Shown: in pieces, positions 17,939-25,719 of the stretch
How the letters are laid out: every line of letters starts with the position of its first letter
Position numbering within the stretch: position 1 is the stretch's first letter
Assembly: GCA_051251645.1 (NCBI GenBank)
Contig: JBPOEY010000001.1
Location: forward strand, 682,001 to 746,000
Reading direction: 5' to 3'
Origin: Litorimonas sp051251645
Lineage (GTDB): Bacteria; Pseudomonadota; Alphaproteobacteria; Caulobacterales; Maricaulaceae
DNA: 64,000 bases
Position numbers and translations under genes: made by a program
The notes under the pieces: model-generated
The model's input: the letters and a program-made list of their open reading frames with translations, nothing else
Database searches by the model: none
Told to the model about the DNA's origin: nothing

Positions 17939-19360
17939 TTAGGCGGCCCAGCTCTCCGGCGTATCCGGACCACGCTCTGCCGCGGCTTCTACACGGCGAA
18001 TGAGGTCACGCAAAGAGCGGATTGCGATGATTGGGATCGCGGCATTGTCATTGCGCTGCCCCCCAGAATTATTAGGGCGTTTGGGAGTCGGCGCGGCGAG
18101 GGCGCGCTCAAATCCCAACTTCGCGGCTTCTTTCATGCGCGCGTCGGCGCGACTGACGGGGCGAACATCGCCGGACAGGCTGATTTCGCCAAACACGACA
18201 AGGTCGGACGGCAGCGATACATCAAAGGACGAACTGGCAATCGCGGCGGCGACGGCGAGGTCCGCCGCGGGTTCATTGATCCGAAAGCCGCCCGCAACAT
18301 TAAGATAGACATCTTTACCGGCAAAACTGAGCCCGCAGCGGGCTTCCAACACCGCCAAGACCATCGCCAGTCGACTACTATCCCAGCCGACAACCGCGCG
18401 TCGCGGCGTGCCGAACGCGGCGGGCGCGACGAGCGCTTGAATTTCGGTGAGGACGGGACGCGATCCTTCGAGGCCGGCAAATACGGCTGAGCCTTCGGAT
18501 GCATCGCCGCGCCCATCGAGGAACAGCGCCGACGGATTGAGCACTTCTGAGAGGCCTGTGTCGCACATTTCAAACACACCGATTTCATCGGTGGGGCCGA
18601 AGCGATTCTTGTGCGCGCGTAAAATTCGGAATTGATGCGCGCGTTCGCCTTCAAAATAGAGCACTGCATCGACCATATGTTCGACCACGCGGGGTCCGGC
18701 GATCTGCCCGTCTTTGGTGACGTGGCCGACCAAAATAACACAGGATCCGGATTTTTTAGCGAAGCGAACGAGTTCTTGTGAGCAGGCGCGAACTTGGGCG
18801 ACGGTTCCCGGCGCGGCCCCTAATTGATCGGTCCAGAGCGTCTGAATCGAATCGATGATAACCACATCAGGCTTCGTCGCTGTGAGCGCGTCCAAAATTG
18901 GGCTGAGGGAGGTCTCTGACGCGAGGCTGACGGGTTGATCCGCGACGCCGAGACGTTTAGCACGCCTCTGAACCTGTCCAACGGATTCCTCGCCGGAAAT
19001 ATAAGCGACAGTCTTACCTTGCTTGGCCAGCGCTCCGACAGTTTGCAGCAATAAGGTCGATTTTCCGATACCGGGATCACCGCCAACGAGGAGCGCCGAG
19101 CCAGGCACGAGCCCGCCGCCGGTGACCCGGTCTAATTCGCCAATACCGGTGATGAGTCGCGGCACATCAATTGTCTCAGCCCCCAGATCGACGAAATCCA
19201 TTCCGCGCCCTTTGCGGCGCTTATGGGCCGGAGCCGCGTTTTGGCTTTTGGCTTCTTCGACGAGCGTGTTCCATTCGCCGCAGGCATCGCAGCGCCCCGC
19301 CCATTTGCCGTGGACGGACCCGCAGGATTGACAGACGAAAACGGAAGTTGGCTTAGGCAT
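17939..19360 (-). CDS. radA: DNA repair protein RadA
   Basis: RecA-like branch-migration helicase acting in recombination. Domain order: an N-terminal C4 zinc finger (CQSCGSVHGKWAGRCDACGEW), Walker A GGDPGIGKST, Walker B VIIDSIQT, the RadA-specific KNRFG motif and a C-terminal Lon-protease-like domain (VYLNVAGGFRINEPAADLAVAAAIASS). Length 473 aa is typical. It lies directly upstream of cvpA (35-base gap) on the same strand and may head the operon. Confidence 0.96.
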   Translation of the reverse strand: MPKPTSVFVCQSCGSVHGKWAGRCDACGEWNTLVEEAKSQNAAPAHKRRKGRGMDFVDLGAETIDVPRLITGIGELDRVTGGGLVPGSALLVGGDPGIGKSTLLLQTVGALAKQGKTVAYISGEESVGQVQRRAKRLGVADQPVSLASETSLSPILDALTATKPDVVIIDSIQTLWTDQLGAAPGTVAQVRACSQELVRFAKKSGSCVILVGHVTKDGQIAGPRVVEHMVDAVLYFEGERAHQFRILRAHKNRFGPTDEIGVFEMCDTGLSEVLNPSALFLDGRGDASEGSAVFAGLEGSRPVLTEIQALVAPAAFGTPRRAVVGWDSSRLAMVLAVLEARCGLSFAGKDVYLNVAGGFRINEPAADLAVAAAIASSSFDVSLPSDLVVFGEISLSGDVRPVSRADARMKEAAKLGFERALAAPTPKRPNNSGGQRNDNAAIPIIAIRSLRDLIRRVEAAAERGPDTPESWAA

Positions 19361-19451
19361 AGGTGGTCTATCGCGCGAATAGACAGAGAATGCAATAAAA
19401 GTTCTTCTTTTGTTCTAATTTCTTCGGACGGCTACACGGGCTTTGCAGACC

Positions 19452-20984
19452 CTATTGCAATTGATCGTAGGTTAGGACGCTTGAGCGTGAAGCTGCCGCC
19501 TCGTCCGGGAAGTCTTCGCGGAAATGCCCGCCGCGGCTTTCTTCGCGCGCGAGTGCCCCGGCGGCAATTATCCGGCTGGCGATGAGTGGGTTGGCCCGAC
19601 CCGCGCGGTTGATCAACCCATCAATGATGTCAATCAAGCGGTTGAGCCCCGCTGCGCTGCGACGAACGCCACAATGTTCTGTCATGGATAGGCGCAAGGA
19701 CTGGCTCACATCCTCCCCCATAGATAGCCACGGCTGCACGCGCACACCTTCGGCGCGACGCTCTGGTAGAACCATACTGTTAATATGCGCGGCGGCGCGG
19801 CCGCCGAAGACGACGGCTTCAAGCAGACTGTTACTGGCCAGACGATTAGCCCCATGCAGACCCGTCGCGGCACATTCGCCAATGGCATAAAGACCAGACA
19901 GGGACGATTGCCCGACATCATTCGTCGCGACGCCTCCCATATGATAATGGACCGCCGGGGCAACCGGGATGAGGTCAGTGCGGGGATCAATGCCGGCGCT
20001 CATGCAGCTTTCGAAGACAGTCGGAAAGTCATGCGGGAAATGCGCACCAACGCTCTTGCGGCAATCCAAGAACGGTGCGCGTCCGGCCTGAATTTCGGCA
20101 AAGATCGCGCGCGCCACATCGTCGCGTGGGGCCAACTCGCCTTGCGGGCTATAGCGGTGCATGAAGCGGCGCGCATTGGCGTTGACCAATGTCGCGCCTT
20201 CCCCGCGCAAAGCTTCGGTTGCGAGCGGCGCGGGGTCGCGGCCAATATCAATCGCAGTCGGATGAAATTGCACGAACTCCATATCCCGCAGCTTCGCCCC
20301 GACGACGGCGGCCATACCGAGTGCGTCGCCGCGCGCCGTGCGTGGATTGGTGGTAACAGAAAACAACCCGCCGACACCGCCCGTGGCGAGCACGGTTACG
20401 TCGGCTTCTAACGCCAAGAGCGCACCGTCATCTTGCCGTGCCAAAGCGCCCGCGATTTCGCCCGCGCCGTCGAGCAGCAAGCTTTCCGCGCGCCAGCCGA
20501 TCAAGCCTTCGATGTGATCGGCAGCTTGTGCGTGTTTAAGCATGACGTTGATAATTTCTCGGCCGGCCGTATCGCCTTTGACCCGCGCGACGCGGGGCAG
20601 GGAATGGGCGGCTTCGAGCGAGAGATAAAGCTCTCCCGCGTCATTGCGATCAAATGGAACGCCCAGCGCGGCGAGATCGTGCACCCGGTCGGCACCTTCT
20701 GCGGCCACCATATGCGCGATGTATGGATCGACAAGGCCATCGCCCGCGGCAATCGTATCGGACGCATGGCTTTCTGGACTATCGTCATTCGACAGAGCGG
20801 CGGCGATCCCGCCTTGCGCCCAGGCGGACGCGGCCCCTTTGGTTGATCGTCGCGATGTCAGTACATAGACGGGACGGGGCGCGAGCTTGAGCGCAAGATA
20901 GAGTCCCGCCAACCCAGCCCCGACGACAAGCACGGACCCGGCAGGCAGACGCTTTCGGTCGAGTGATCCAATGGCAGTGGTCAA
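19452..20984 (-). CDS. nadB: L-aspartate oxidase
   Basis: Flavoprotein that oxidises L-aspartate to iminoaspartate, the first step of NAD synthesis. The FAD-binding motif VVGAGLAGLYLALKLA is near the N-terminus, followed by GGIAAAL and the succinate dehydrogenase-like catalytic segments (EFVQFHPTA, RGEGA, HYHMGGVATN). 510 aa is the usual size. nadA and nadC are not in the window. Its neighbours suggest it is transcribed alone. Confidence 0.95.
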   Translation of the reverse strand: MTTAIGSLDRKRLPAGSVLVVGAGLAGLYLALKLAPRPVYVLTSRRSTKGAASAWAQGGIAAALSNDDSPESHASDTIAAGDGLVDPYIAHMVAAEGADRVHDLAALGVPFDRNDAGELYLSLEAAHSLPRVARVKGDTAGREIINVMLKHAQAADHIEGLIGWRAESLLLDGAGEIAGALARQDDGALLALEADVTVLATGGVGGLFSVTTNPRTARGDALGMAAVVGAKLRDMEFVQFHPTAIDIGRDPAPLATEALRGEGATLVNANARRFMHRYSPQGELAPRDDVARAIFAEIQAGRAPFLDCRKSVGAHFPHDFPTVFESCMSAGIDPRTDLIPVAPAVHYHMGGVATNDVGQSSLSGLYAIGECAATGLHGANRLASNSLLEAVVFGGRAAAHINSMVLPERRAEGVRVQPWLSMGEDVSQSLRLSMTEHCGVRRSAAGLNRLIDIIDGLINRAGRANPLIASRIIAAGALAREESRGGHFREDFPDEAAASRSSVLTYDQLQ

Positions 20985-21057
20985 GCAGTCCCCTTCGAAA
21001 AGGCGCGTCTAACCGAAGCCTCTTTGTGAGGGAAGGGCGATGCGCTAGAGAGCCGTC

Positions 21058-21678
21058 ATGCAACTTTATGACTATCTGCCGTCGGGCAACAGCTACAAGG
21101 CCCGCTGGGTCGCCGCTCAATTGGGTTTACGCTACGATTACATTGATGTTGATATTCATGCGGGTGACACACACTCCGAAGAATTCTTGGCCATGAACCC
21201 AGCCGGGCAAATCCCGCTGTTGGTTCTCGATGACGGGCGAACACTGGCTGAAAGTAACGCAATTATCCGCTATTTGGCCGATGGCTCAGATTTAGTCCCG
21301 TCTGATCCCTATGATCACGCCAAGATGCTGCAGTGGCAATTTTGGGAACAATATCGCCATGAACCCGCCATCGCGGTCGCACGTTTCATTTGTAATTATG
21401 CGCGCGATTCGCGGGCCAATGAGTTGGCCGCGCTGATGCCACGGGGTTATGCGGCGCTAGCGGTGATGGACGCACATCTTTGTGATCATGATTGGTTTGT
21501 CGGCAACCATTGTAGTCTCGCCGATGTGTCGCTCTATGCTTATACGCATGTTGCGGGCGAAGGCGGTTTCGACCTGCCGCAATTTCCGGCCGTGCAAAGC
21601 TGGCTGGCGCGGTTTGCGTCACAAGATCACCATATATTGATCACCGATCACCCGAACCAATTGTCGGATGGTGCGTAA
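21058..21678 (+). CDS. Glutathione S-transferase family protein
   Basis: 206 aa, two-domain GST. The N-terminal thioredoxin-like domain shows NPAGQIPLLVLDDG (cis-Pro) and ESNAIIRYLA (glutathione gamma-glutamyl binding). A Ser/Asn-type activating residue is likely in SGNSYKAR. The helical C-terminal domain ends in LARFASQ. Cytoplasmic. The downstream lipoprotein hydrolase starts eight bases after its stop, so they may be cotranscribed. Substrate not predictable. Confidence 0.9.
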   Translation: MQLYDYLPSGNSYKARWVAAQLGLRYDYIDVDIHAGDTHSEEFLAMNPAGQIPLLVLDDGRTLAESNAIIRYLADGSDLVPSDPYDHAKMLQWQFWEQYRHEPAIAVARFICNYARDSRANELAALMPRGYAALAVMDAHLCDHDWFVGNHCSLADVSLYAYTHVAGEGGFDLPQFPAVQSWLARFASQDHHILITDHPNQLSDGA

Positions 21679-21685
21679 GGATATT

Positions 21686-22540
21686 ATGAACCTATTTAAA
21701 TTTCCCGCGTTGGCGGGCCTTTCCACGCTTTTGATAAGTTGCTCCGCCGCAGGCGTCCTCAACGGAATTACACCGTCGTCGAGTTTCGACCGCGATAAGA
21801 ATGTCGCCTATGGTGACGGACCGCGCCAAATGATGGATATTTACCACGCTGACGAACCGAAAGCGGATGCTCCTGTCATTATCTTCGTCCATGGCGGTGG
21901 CTGGAATGCGGGCGACAAATCCATGTATAAATTCGTCGCGGAAGGCTTCACCAAAGACGGGTTTGATGTGGTCGTGCCGAATTACCGATTATGGCCCGAC
22001 ATGGTCTATCCCGAAATGGTTATGGATACAGCGGCGGCGGTGAAGGATGTGTCGATGCGATATCCGGGCCGACCGCTTGTCCTAATGGGTCATTCCGCCG
22101 GGGCTTATAATGTTCTGCAAACCGTTGTCGCTCCGGATGTGTCCGGTGTCGATGCCTGCGCAAACGTGTCCGGTGTGGTCGCTTTGGCCGCGCCAACTGG
22201 CGTCTATCCTCTTAAGGAAGAGCCCTATATTTCAATTTTTGCGGATGACCGCCTGACAGGCGACGATGGTCCCGCGAACCGCACGCCGATACGCTCGCCC
22301 GCCCTCTTTTTGGTCAATGGGCTGGACGACAAAACGGTTCGCCCCACCAATGCGACCATTATGGCGGACCGCTACCGTGCGTTAGGACTGAGAGCAGAGG
22401 CGAAAACCTATGACGGTATGGGCCATGTCGATGCGGTTCGTGTCCTGTCCCGCCATTTCGATGGCGATAGTTCGCTTAAAGCGGACATATTGCGCTTTAT
22501 AGATGGTCTGCCGTCCGGACCCGACTATTGTCGATCCTGA
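21686..22540 (+). CDS. Alpha/beta hydrolase, lipoprotein esterase-like
   Basis: BD-FAE/esterase-lipase type alpha/beta hydrolase. The ATG at 21686 is chosen because it gives a lipoprotein signal with lipobox LISC (Cys about 18). The oxyanion motif HGGGWNAGD, the nucleophile elbow GHSAGA, an Asp near VNGLDDKTV and a His near GMGHVDAV make a complete catalytic set. It follows the GST gene closely, and its last codons overlap the start of the phosphodiester glycosidase-like gene. Confidence 0.88.
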   Translation: MNLFKFPALAGLSTLLISCSAAGVLNGITPSSSFDRDKNVAYGDGPRQMMDIYHADEPKADAPVIIFVHGGGWNAGDKSMYKFVAEGFTKDGFDVVVPNYRLWPDMVYPEMVMDTAAAVKDVSMRYPGRPLVLMGHSAGAYNVLQTVVAPDVSGVDACANVSGVVALAAPTGVYPLKEEPYISIFADDRLTGDDGPANRTPIRSPALFLVNGLDDKTVRPTNATIMADRYRALGLRAEAKTYDGMGHVDAVRVLSRHFDGDSSLKADILRFIDGLPSGPDYCRS

Positions 22541-23239
22541 TTGCGTTCGCAGCCGCTCTTGCGGCGACCAAGGTCGCGCCTGTCTGCCAGACTGTTGCGT
22601 TTGAGCAGGTGTCCCATGTCGTCTGCACCGTCCCGCGTACGGCCAGCATTCATCTCCGCCTTAATGATGAGGCCGGGGGAGCCGCTCGGCCAGTTTGACG
22701 CCTTGGCGCAGACACTGCCTAAGACACCCGTCATGGTGATGAATGGCGGTATGTATCACGCGGACAGATCCCCCGTCGGTCTCTATATTGACGAAAATTT
22801 GTTACGCGCGCCGCTCGTGAAACGCGCTGGCCCGGGTAATTTCGGCCTACTGCCAAATGGCGTGTTTTGGAGCGATGGCACCCAAGTCTTTGTGACCGAA
22901 ACGTTGGCCTATGATCGCTTGTCACCTACCCCCGAGTTTGCAACGCAATCGGGACCGATGCTGGTGATTGACGGTGCATTGCACCCCCGCTTCAAACCTG
23001 ACAGTGAGAGCCGAAAGCGGCGGAACGGCGTGGGGATTGTCGGCGACCGGGTGGTCTTTGCGATCAGCGATGATTTTGTCACATTCCATCATTTTGCGCG
23101 CCTATTCCGGGATCACTTAAATGCCGATAATGCATTGTTTTTGGACGGATCTATCAGCCGTATTTACGCCCCGGAAATAGGGCGCAATGAACGCGGCGCG
23201 GATTTGGGTCCGATGATTGCTGTGGTTGGACGTGAATGA
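22528..23239 (+). pseudogene. Phosphodiester glycosidase (DUF2233/NAGPA-like) with a +1 frameshift
   Basis: The N-terminal part, readable from TTG 22528, has a signal-peptide-like start (LSILIAFAAALAA) followed by CQTVAFEQVSHVVC and LRLNDEAG. It then runs out of frame. The family sequence resumes in another frame as EPLGQFDALAQTL, MNGGMYHADRSPVGLY, GPGNFGLLPNGVFW, ATQSGPMLVIDGALHP and NALFLDGSISRIYAPE. The switch is at a run of five G at 22675-22679: deleting one G restores a continuous 236-residue protein. It may therefore be a sequencing error, a recent null allele or slippage. All family motifs after the shift are intact. Confidence 0.75.
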
Positions 23240-23260
23240 TCCGACCTCGAGAGGCCGGAT
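23239..23260. terminator. Possible bidirectional hairpin between convergent genes
   Basis: ATCCGACCTC and GAGGCCGGAT form a ten-base stem with one mismatch and a two-base loop, lying exactly between the two convergent stop codons. No long T-run follows, so this is tentative. Confidence 0.4.
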
Positions 23261-23634
23261 TAACCAGCAATTTTCATCGCCTGTTGTCGCGCCAAGCGAT
23301 GGGTTTCGAGAGCTGAAATAATCATTTTGACGTCGTAATCATTGAAAATAGAGCAATAGCCCATGCCCCATTGTGCAAAGCTCCGGCTTTCACAATGACG
23401 GGCCAATAAAACATCACAGTTTGTGTGGCTGCGGCTTTTGCGAATACGGTGATAGAGAGCACGCACTGTTGCTTCATCACCTTCTAAAACTTGTAAAATG
23501 ATGGAAGAGGAAAATAATAAGACCCCTGAGACGCCGCGGGCGCGGTTGGTCACGCGTGACTGCGCCGCAATGTCCCGGGATAGTTTCGGGGTGAGTGTAT
23601 CCGTCGGCACGGAAGTGTAAATAAGTTGAAACAC
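23260..23634 (-). CDS. BLUF domain blue-light photoreceptor, single domain
   Basis: 124 aa, nearly the minimal size of a flavin-binding BLUF domain. The residues that set the photocycle are at the right spacing: Tyr6 (LIYTS), Asn30 and Gln48 (IILQVLEG), a spacing of 24 and 42 as in AppA. FAQWGMG holds the Trp/Met segment. There is no output domain, so signalling must go through a partner protein, as in PixD/Slr1694. Start GTG 23634. It stands between the convergent glycosidase and a divergent acyltransferase gene; no obvious partner nearby. Confidence 0.9.
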   Translation of the reverse strand: MFQLIYTSVPTDTLTPKLSRDIAAQSRVTNRARGVSGVLLFSSSIILQVLEGDEATVRALYHRIRKSRSHTNCDVLLARHCESRSFAQWGMGYCSIFNDYDVKMIISALETHRLARQQAMKIAG

Positions 23635-23786
23635 GCGCCCAGTCTTCTTTAACCTGATAGAGAAAATACTCTGGCAAGCTTAGATTACGGAAAATCTCAT
23701 ACGATTGTTGAAAACACGTTAATGGGCCCGCGTCGTTTTCATCATCCTGCCTTTTCAATTCAGCCACGGCCCGCTATCGCGAGGCA

Positions 23787-24905
23787 ATGCCTATCGAACC
23801 GCCCCTCGCGCCGCTCCGGCTCTCCGCATTACAGGCGCTTCGCGGCGTCGCCGCTCTACTGGTCGTCTTATTCCATAGCGCGGCGATTTGGCGCGAACTG
23901 GTTGGAACGGATGGGTTTACAGGGCCATGGGATCAAGGCTGGGCTGGGGTTGACCTCTTTTTTGTGATTAGCGGTTTTGTCATGGTCTGGGTGGCCGGGG
24001 ACCGAGCGGCAGGAATTCGCATTGCGGCGCGTTTTTGCTGGGATCGCGTGACCCGAGTCTATCCGCTCTGGTGGGTGTTTTGCAGCTTGATGGCGCTCTA
24101 TTTTATGCTGGCGTATGGCCAGCCCGCGTCGCCAGCCACCCATACACCGGACACAGCGTGGGGCATGTTCGCGCGCTCCCTGTTGCTCTGGCCGCAGGGC
24201 GAATTCCCTGTTCTCGCCGTGGGTTGGACGTTGATTTATGAATTAGCGTTTTATGGTCTTTTCGGCCTATTATTATTGATCCCGGCAAAGTGGCGTCCGC
24301 TCGGGCTGATTTTCTGGGGCGCGATATTGCTCTATCGTTGGAATTTTGCCCCCGCAGACAGCGGGCTTCCGTCGAGCTGGTCAATGACCTTGGCCGATCA
24401 GCTTTGTTTGGAGTTCCTGATCGGGGCCGCCGTCGCCTATTTTTTAAAGGCGGTGCGCATCCCCTCAGTCTTGGCATTGGCGATTCTGGCCATCGGCGTT
24501 GCCGCCTTTATCGCCGCCATGATATTTGTGAGTGGTTTAGATGGTGAGAGCTTGAATCGCAGCCGGGTGATCGCGTTTGGCCTGCCGTCAGGCGTGATTT
24601 TACTCGGTGTCATTGGCTGGGAAATGTCGGGGTCGCGCAGCATCGCCGGATGGCTCAGACGCATTGGGGACGCATCATACACGCTCTATCTATCGCACTT
24701 TTTGGTGCTGCTCGTGTTGAAACGGGTCTTCGTTCAGATCGGTCTGTTCACAGGCGTCTCAGCGCTGTCCATGGCGGGGTTCATGATTGTCGGATTGCTC
24801 GCGAGCGTGATTGCGTCCTTGATCCTCTACCGCCTGATTGAGCGCCCGTTGTTACGACTGACGCGTGCCCCTCTTGCCAAACGCGGCGTATCAGGCCAGA
24901 GCTGA
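23787..24905 (+). CDS. Acyltransferase family 3 membrane protein
   Basis: 372 aa integral membrane protein of the OafA/YrhL type, with about ten membrane helices. The family signature RGVAALLVVLFHSAAIW holds the catalytic-region His. It is followed by GVDLFFVISGFVMVW and RVTRVYPLWW. Such enzymes transfer acetyl or other acyl groups to cell-surface sugars (O-antigen, exopolysaccharide, peptidoglycan). No sugar-synthesis genes lie alongside, so the target is open. Confidence 0.9.
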   Translation: MPIEPPLAPLRLSALQALRGVAALLVVLFHSAAIWRELVGTDGFTGPWDQGWAGVDLFFVISGFVMVWVAGDRAAGIRIAARFCWDRVTRVYPLWWVFCSLMALYFMLAYGQPASPATHTPDTAWGMFARSLLLWPQGEFPVLAVGWTLIYELAFYGLFGLLLLIPAKWRPLGLIFWGAILLYRWNFAPADSGLPSSWSMTLADQLCLEFLIGAAVAYFLKAVRIPSVLALAILAIGVAAFIAAMIFVSGLDGESLNRSRVIAFGLPSGVILLGVIGWEMSGSRSIAGWLRRIGDASYTLYLSHFLVLLVLKRVFVQIGLFTGVSALSMAGFMIVGLLASVIASLILYRLIERPLLRLTRAPLAKRGVSGQS

Positions 24906-24944
24906 CACATCCGAGGGGCACCGTAGCGGTCCGGCGGAGCCGGA

Positions 24945-24967
24945 ATTTTTGATTGATAATCAAAAAT
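24945..24967. repeat. Ten-base-stem hairpin downstream of the acyltransferase gene
   Basis: ATTTTTGATT and AATCAAAAAT pair around a three-base loop. It follows a smaller CCGG-rich hairpin (CCGGC-GGA-GCCGG). It may end transcription of the acyltransferase gene, although the A/T stem is not followed by a T-run. Confidence 0.4.
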
Positions 24968-25083
24968 AGCGAAGGTGCAGCAGCGTCTAGCCTGCTGACC
25001 GATGCCAAGCCGCGGCTCCCATGGTTACGACGGTTGAGACGCACTCTTTGAACTTGATCCCCATAAGGGGCGGAAGGACGGAC

Positions 25084-25650
25084 ATGACTTTGAACCTGAA
25101 ACAGGGTTTTGCGAAACTTTGCGCGGTGGCCGCGGTGGCCGCGATGGTCAGCTTGGCCGCCTGTGCCTCTGTGCCGGAGCGGTCTGATGTTATCGTCACG
25201 CAGACGCACGCGCCCGCAACAGTCTTCCTTGTCCGCCATGCCGAAAAATTAACAGGCCGTGACCCCGCTTTGACAGTTGATGGCGAAGCCCGCGCCGCCG
25301 CGCTCGCGGACCTACTGGTCGATGCCAAAATCGAGCGCATTCATAGCAGCGATTACAAACGCACGCGCATGACCGCGGCCCCGCTGGCCGAAATGACCAG
25401 CGTAGACGTCGAACTCTACGATCCGCGCGATCTGCCAAGAATCGCGGCGCTATTGAAAGCCGACGGCGGCCGTCATCTCGTCGTCGGGCATAGCAACACG
25501 ACAGGCGAATTGACCGAACTGCTCGGCGGTGACGGCGGCACGGCGATTGTCGAAGCGACAGAATATGACCGGCTTTATGTCGTGACGGTGGGCGCAGACG
25601 GCGAAGCGACGAGCACGCTGCTGCGCTTTGGTCTGAGGACCAATCCCTAG
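25084..25650 (+). CDS. Histidine phosphatase (SixA/phosphoglycerate mutase-like) lipoprotein
   Basis: 188 aa from ATG 25084, chosen for the AAGGAC site before it and a lipobox LAAC after it (Cys about 26). The catalytic phosphohistidine is in FLVRHAEK, supported by HSSDYKRTRMTAAPLAE and the second His in VVGHSNTTGEL. An envelope-located member of the histidine phosphatase branch 1 family. Substrate unknown. It lies 70 bases upstream of thiC on the same strand. Confidence 0.85.
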   Translation: MTLNLKQGFAKLCAVAAVAAMVSLAACASVPERSDVIVTQTHAPATVFLVRHAEKLTGRDPALTVDGEARAAALADLLVDAKIERIHSSDYKRTRMTAAPLAEMTSVDVELYDPRDLPRIAALLKADGGRHLVVGHSNTTGELTELLGGDGGTAIVEATEYDRLYVVTVGADGEATSTLLRFGLRTNP

Positions 25651-25719
25651 CAAACGCATGTGTCATTGAGATAGTAATTTATACGCGCTCTAGGCGCTTG
25701 ATACCCACAGGAATACCCC

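Noticed and set aside
23477..23767. Minus-strand frame overlapping the BLUF gene start, beginning MAELKRQDDENDAG
   Set aside because: Overlaps most of the BLUF gene in another frame, and its second half is a shadow of it. No ribosome site or family pattern.
25651..25719. TPP riboswitch before thiC
   Set aside because: Bases resembling TTGAGA occur, but the conserved THI-box pieces and helices cannot be assembled in the short gap.
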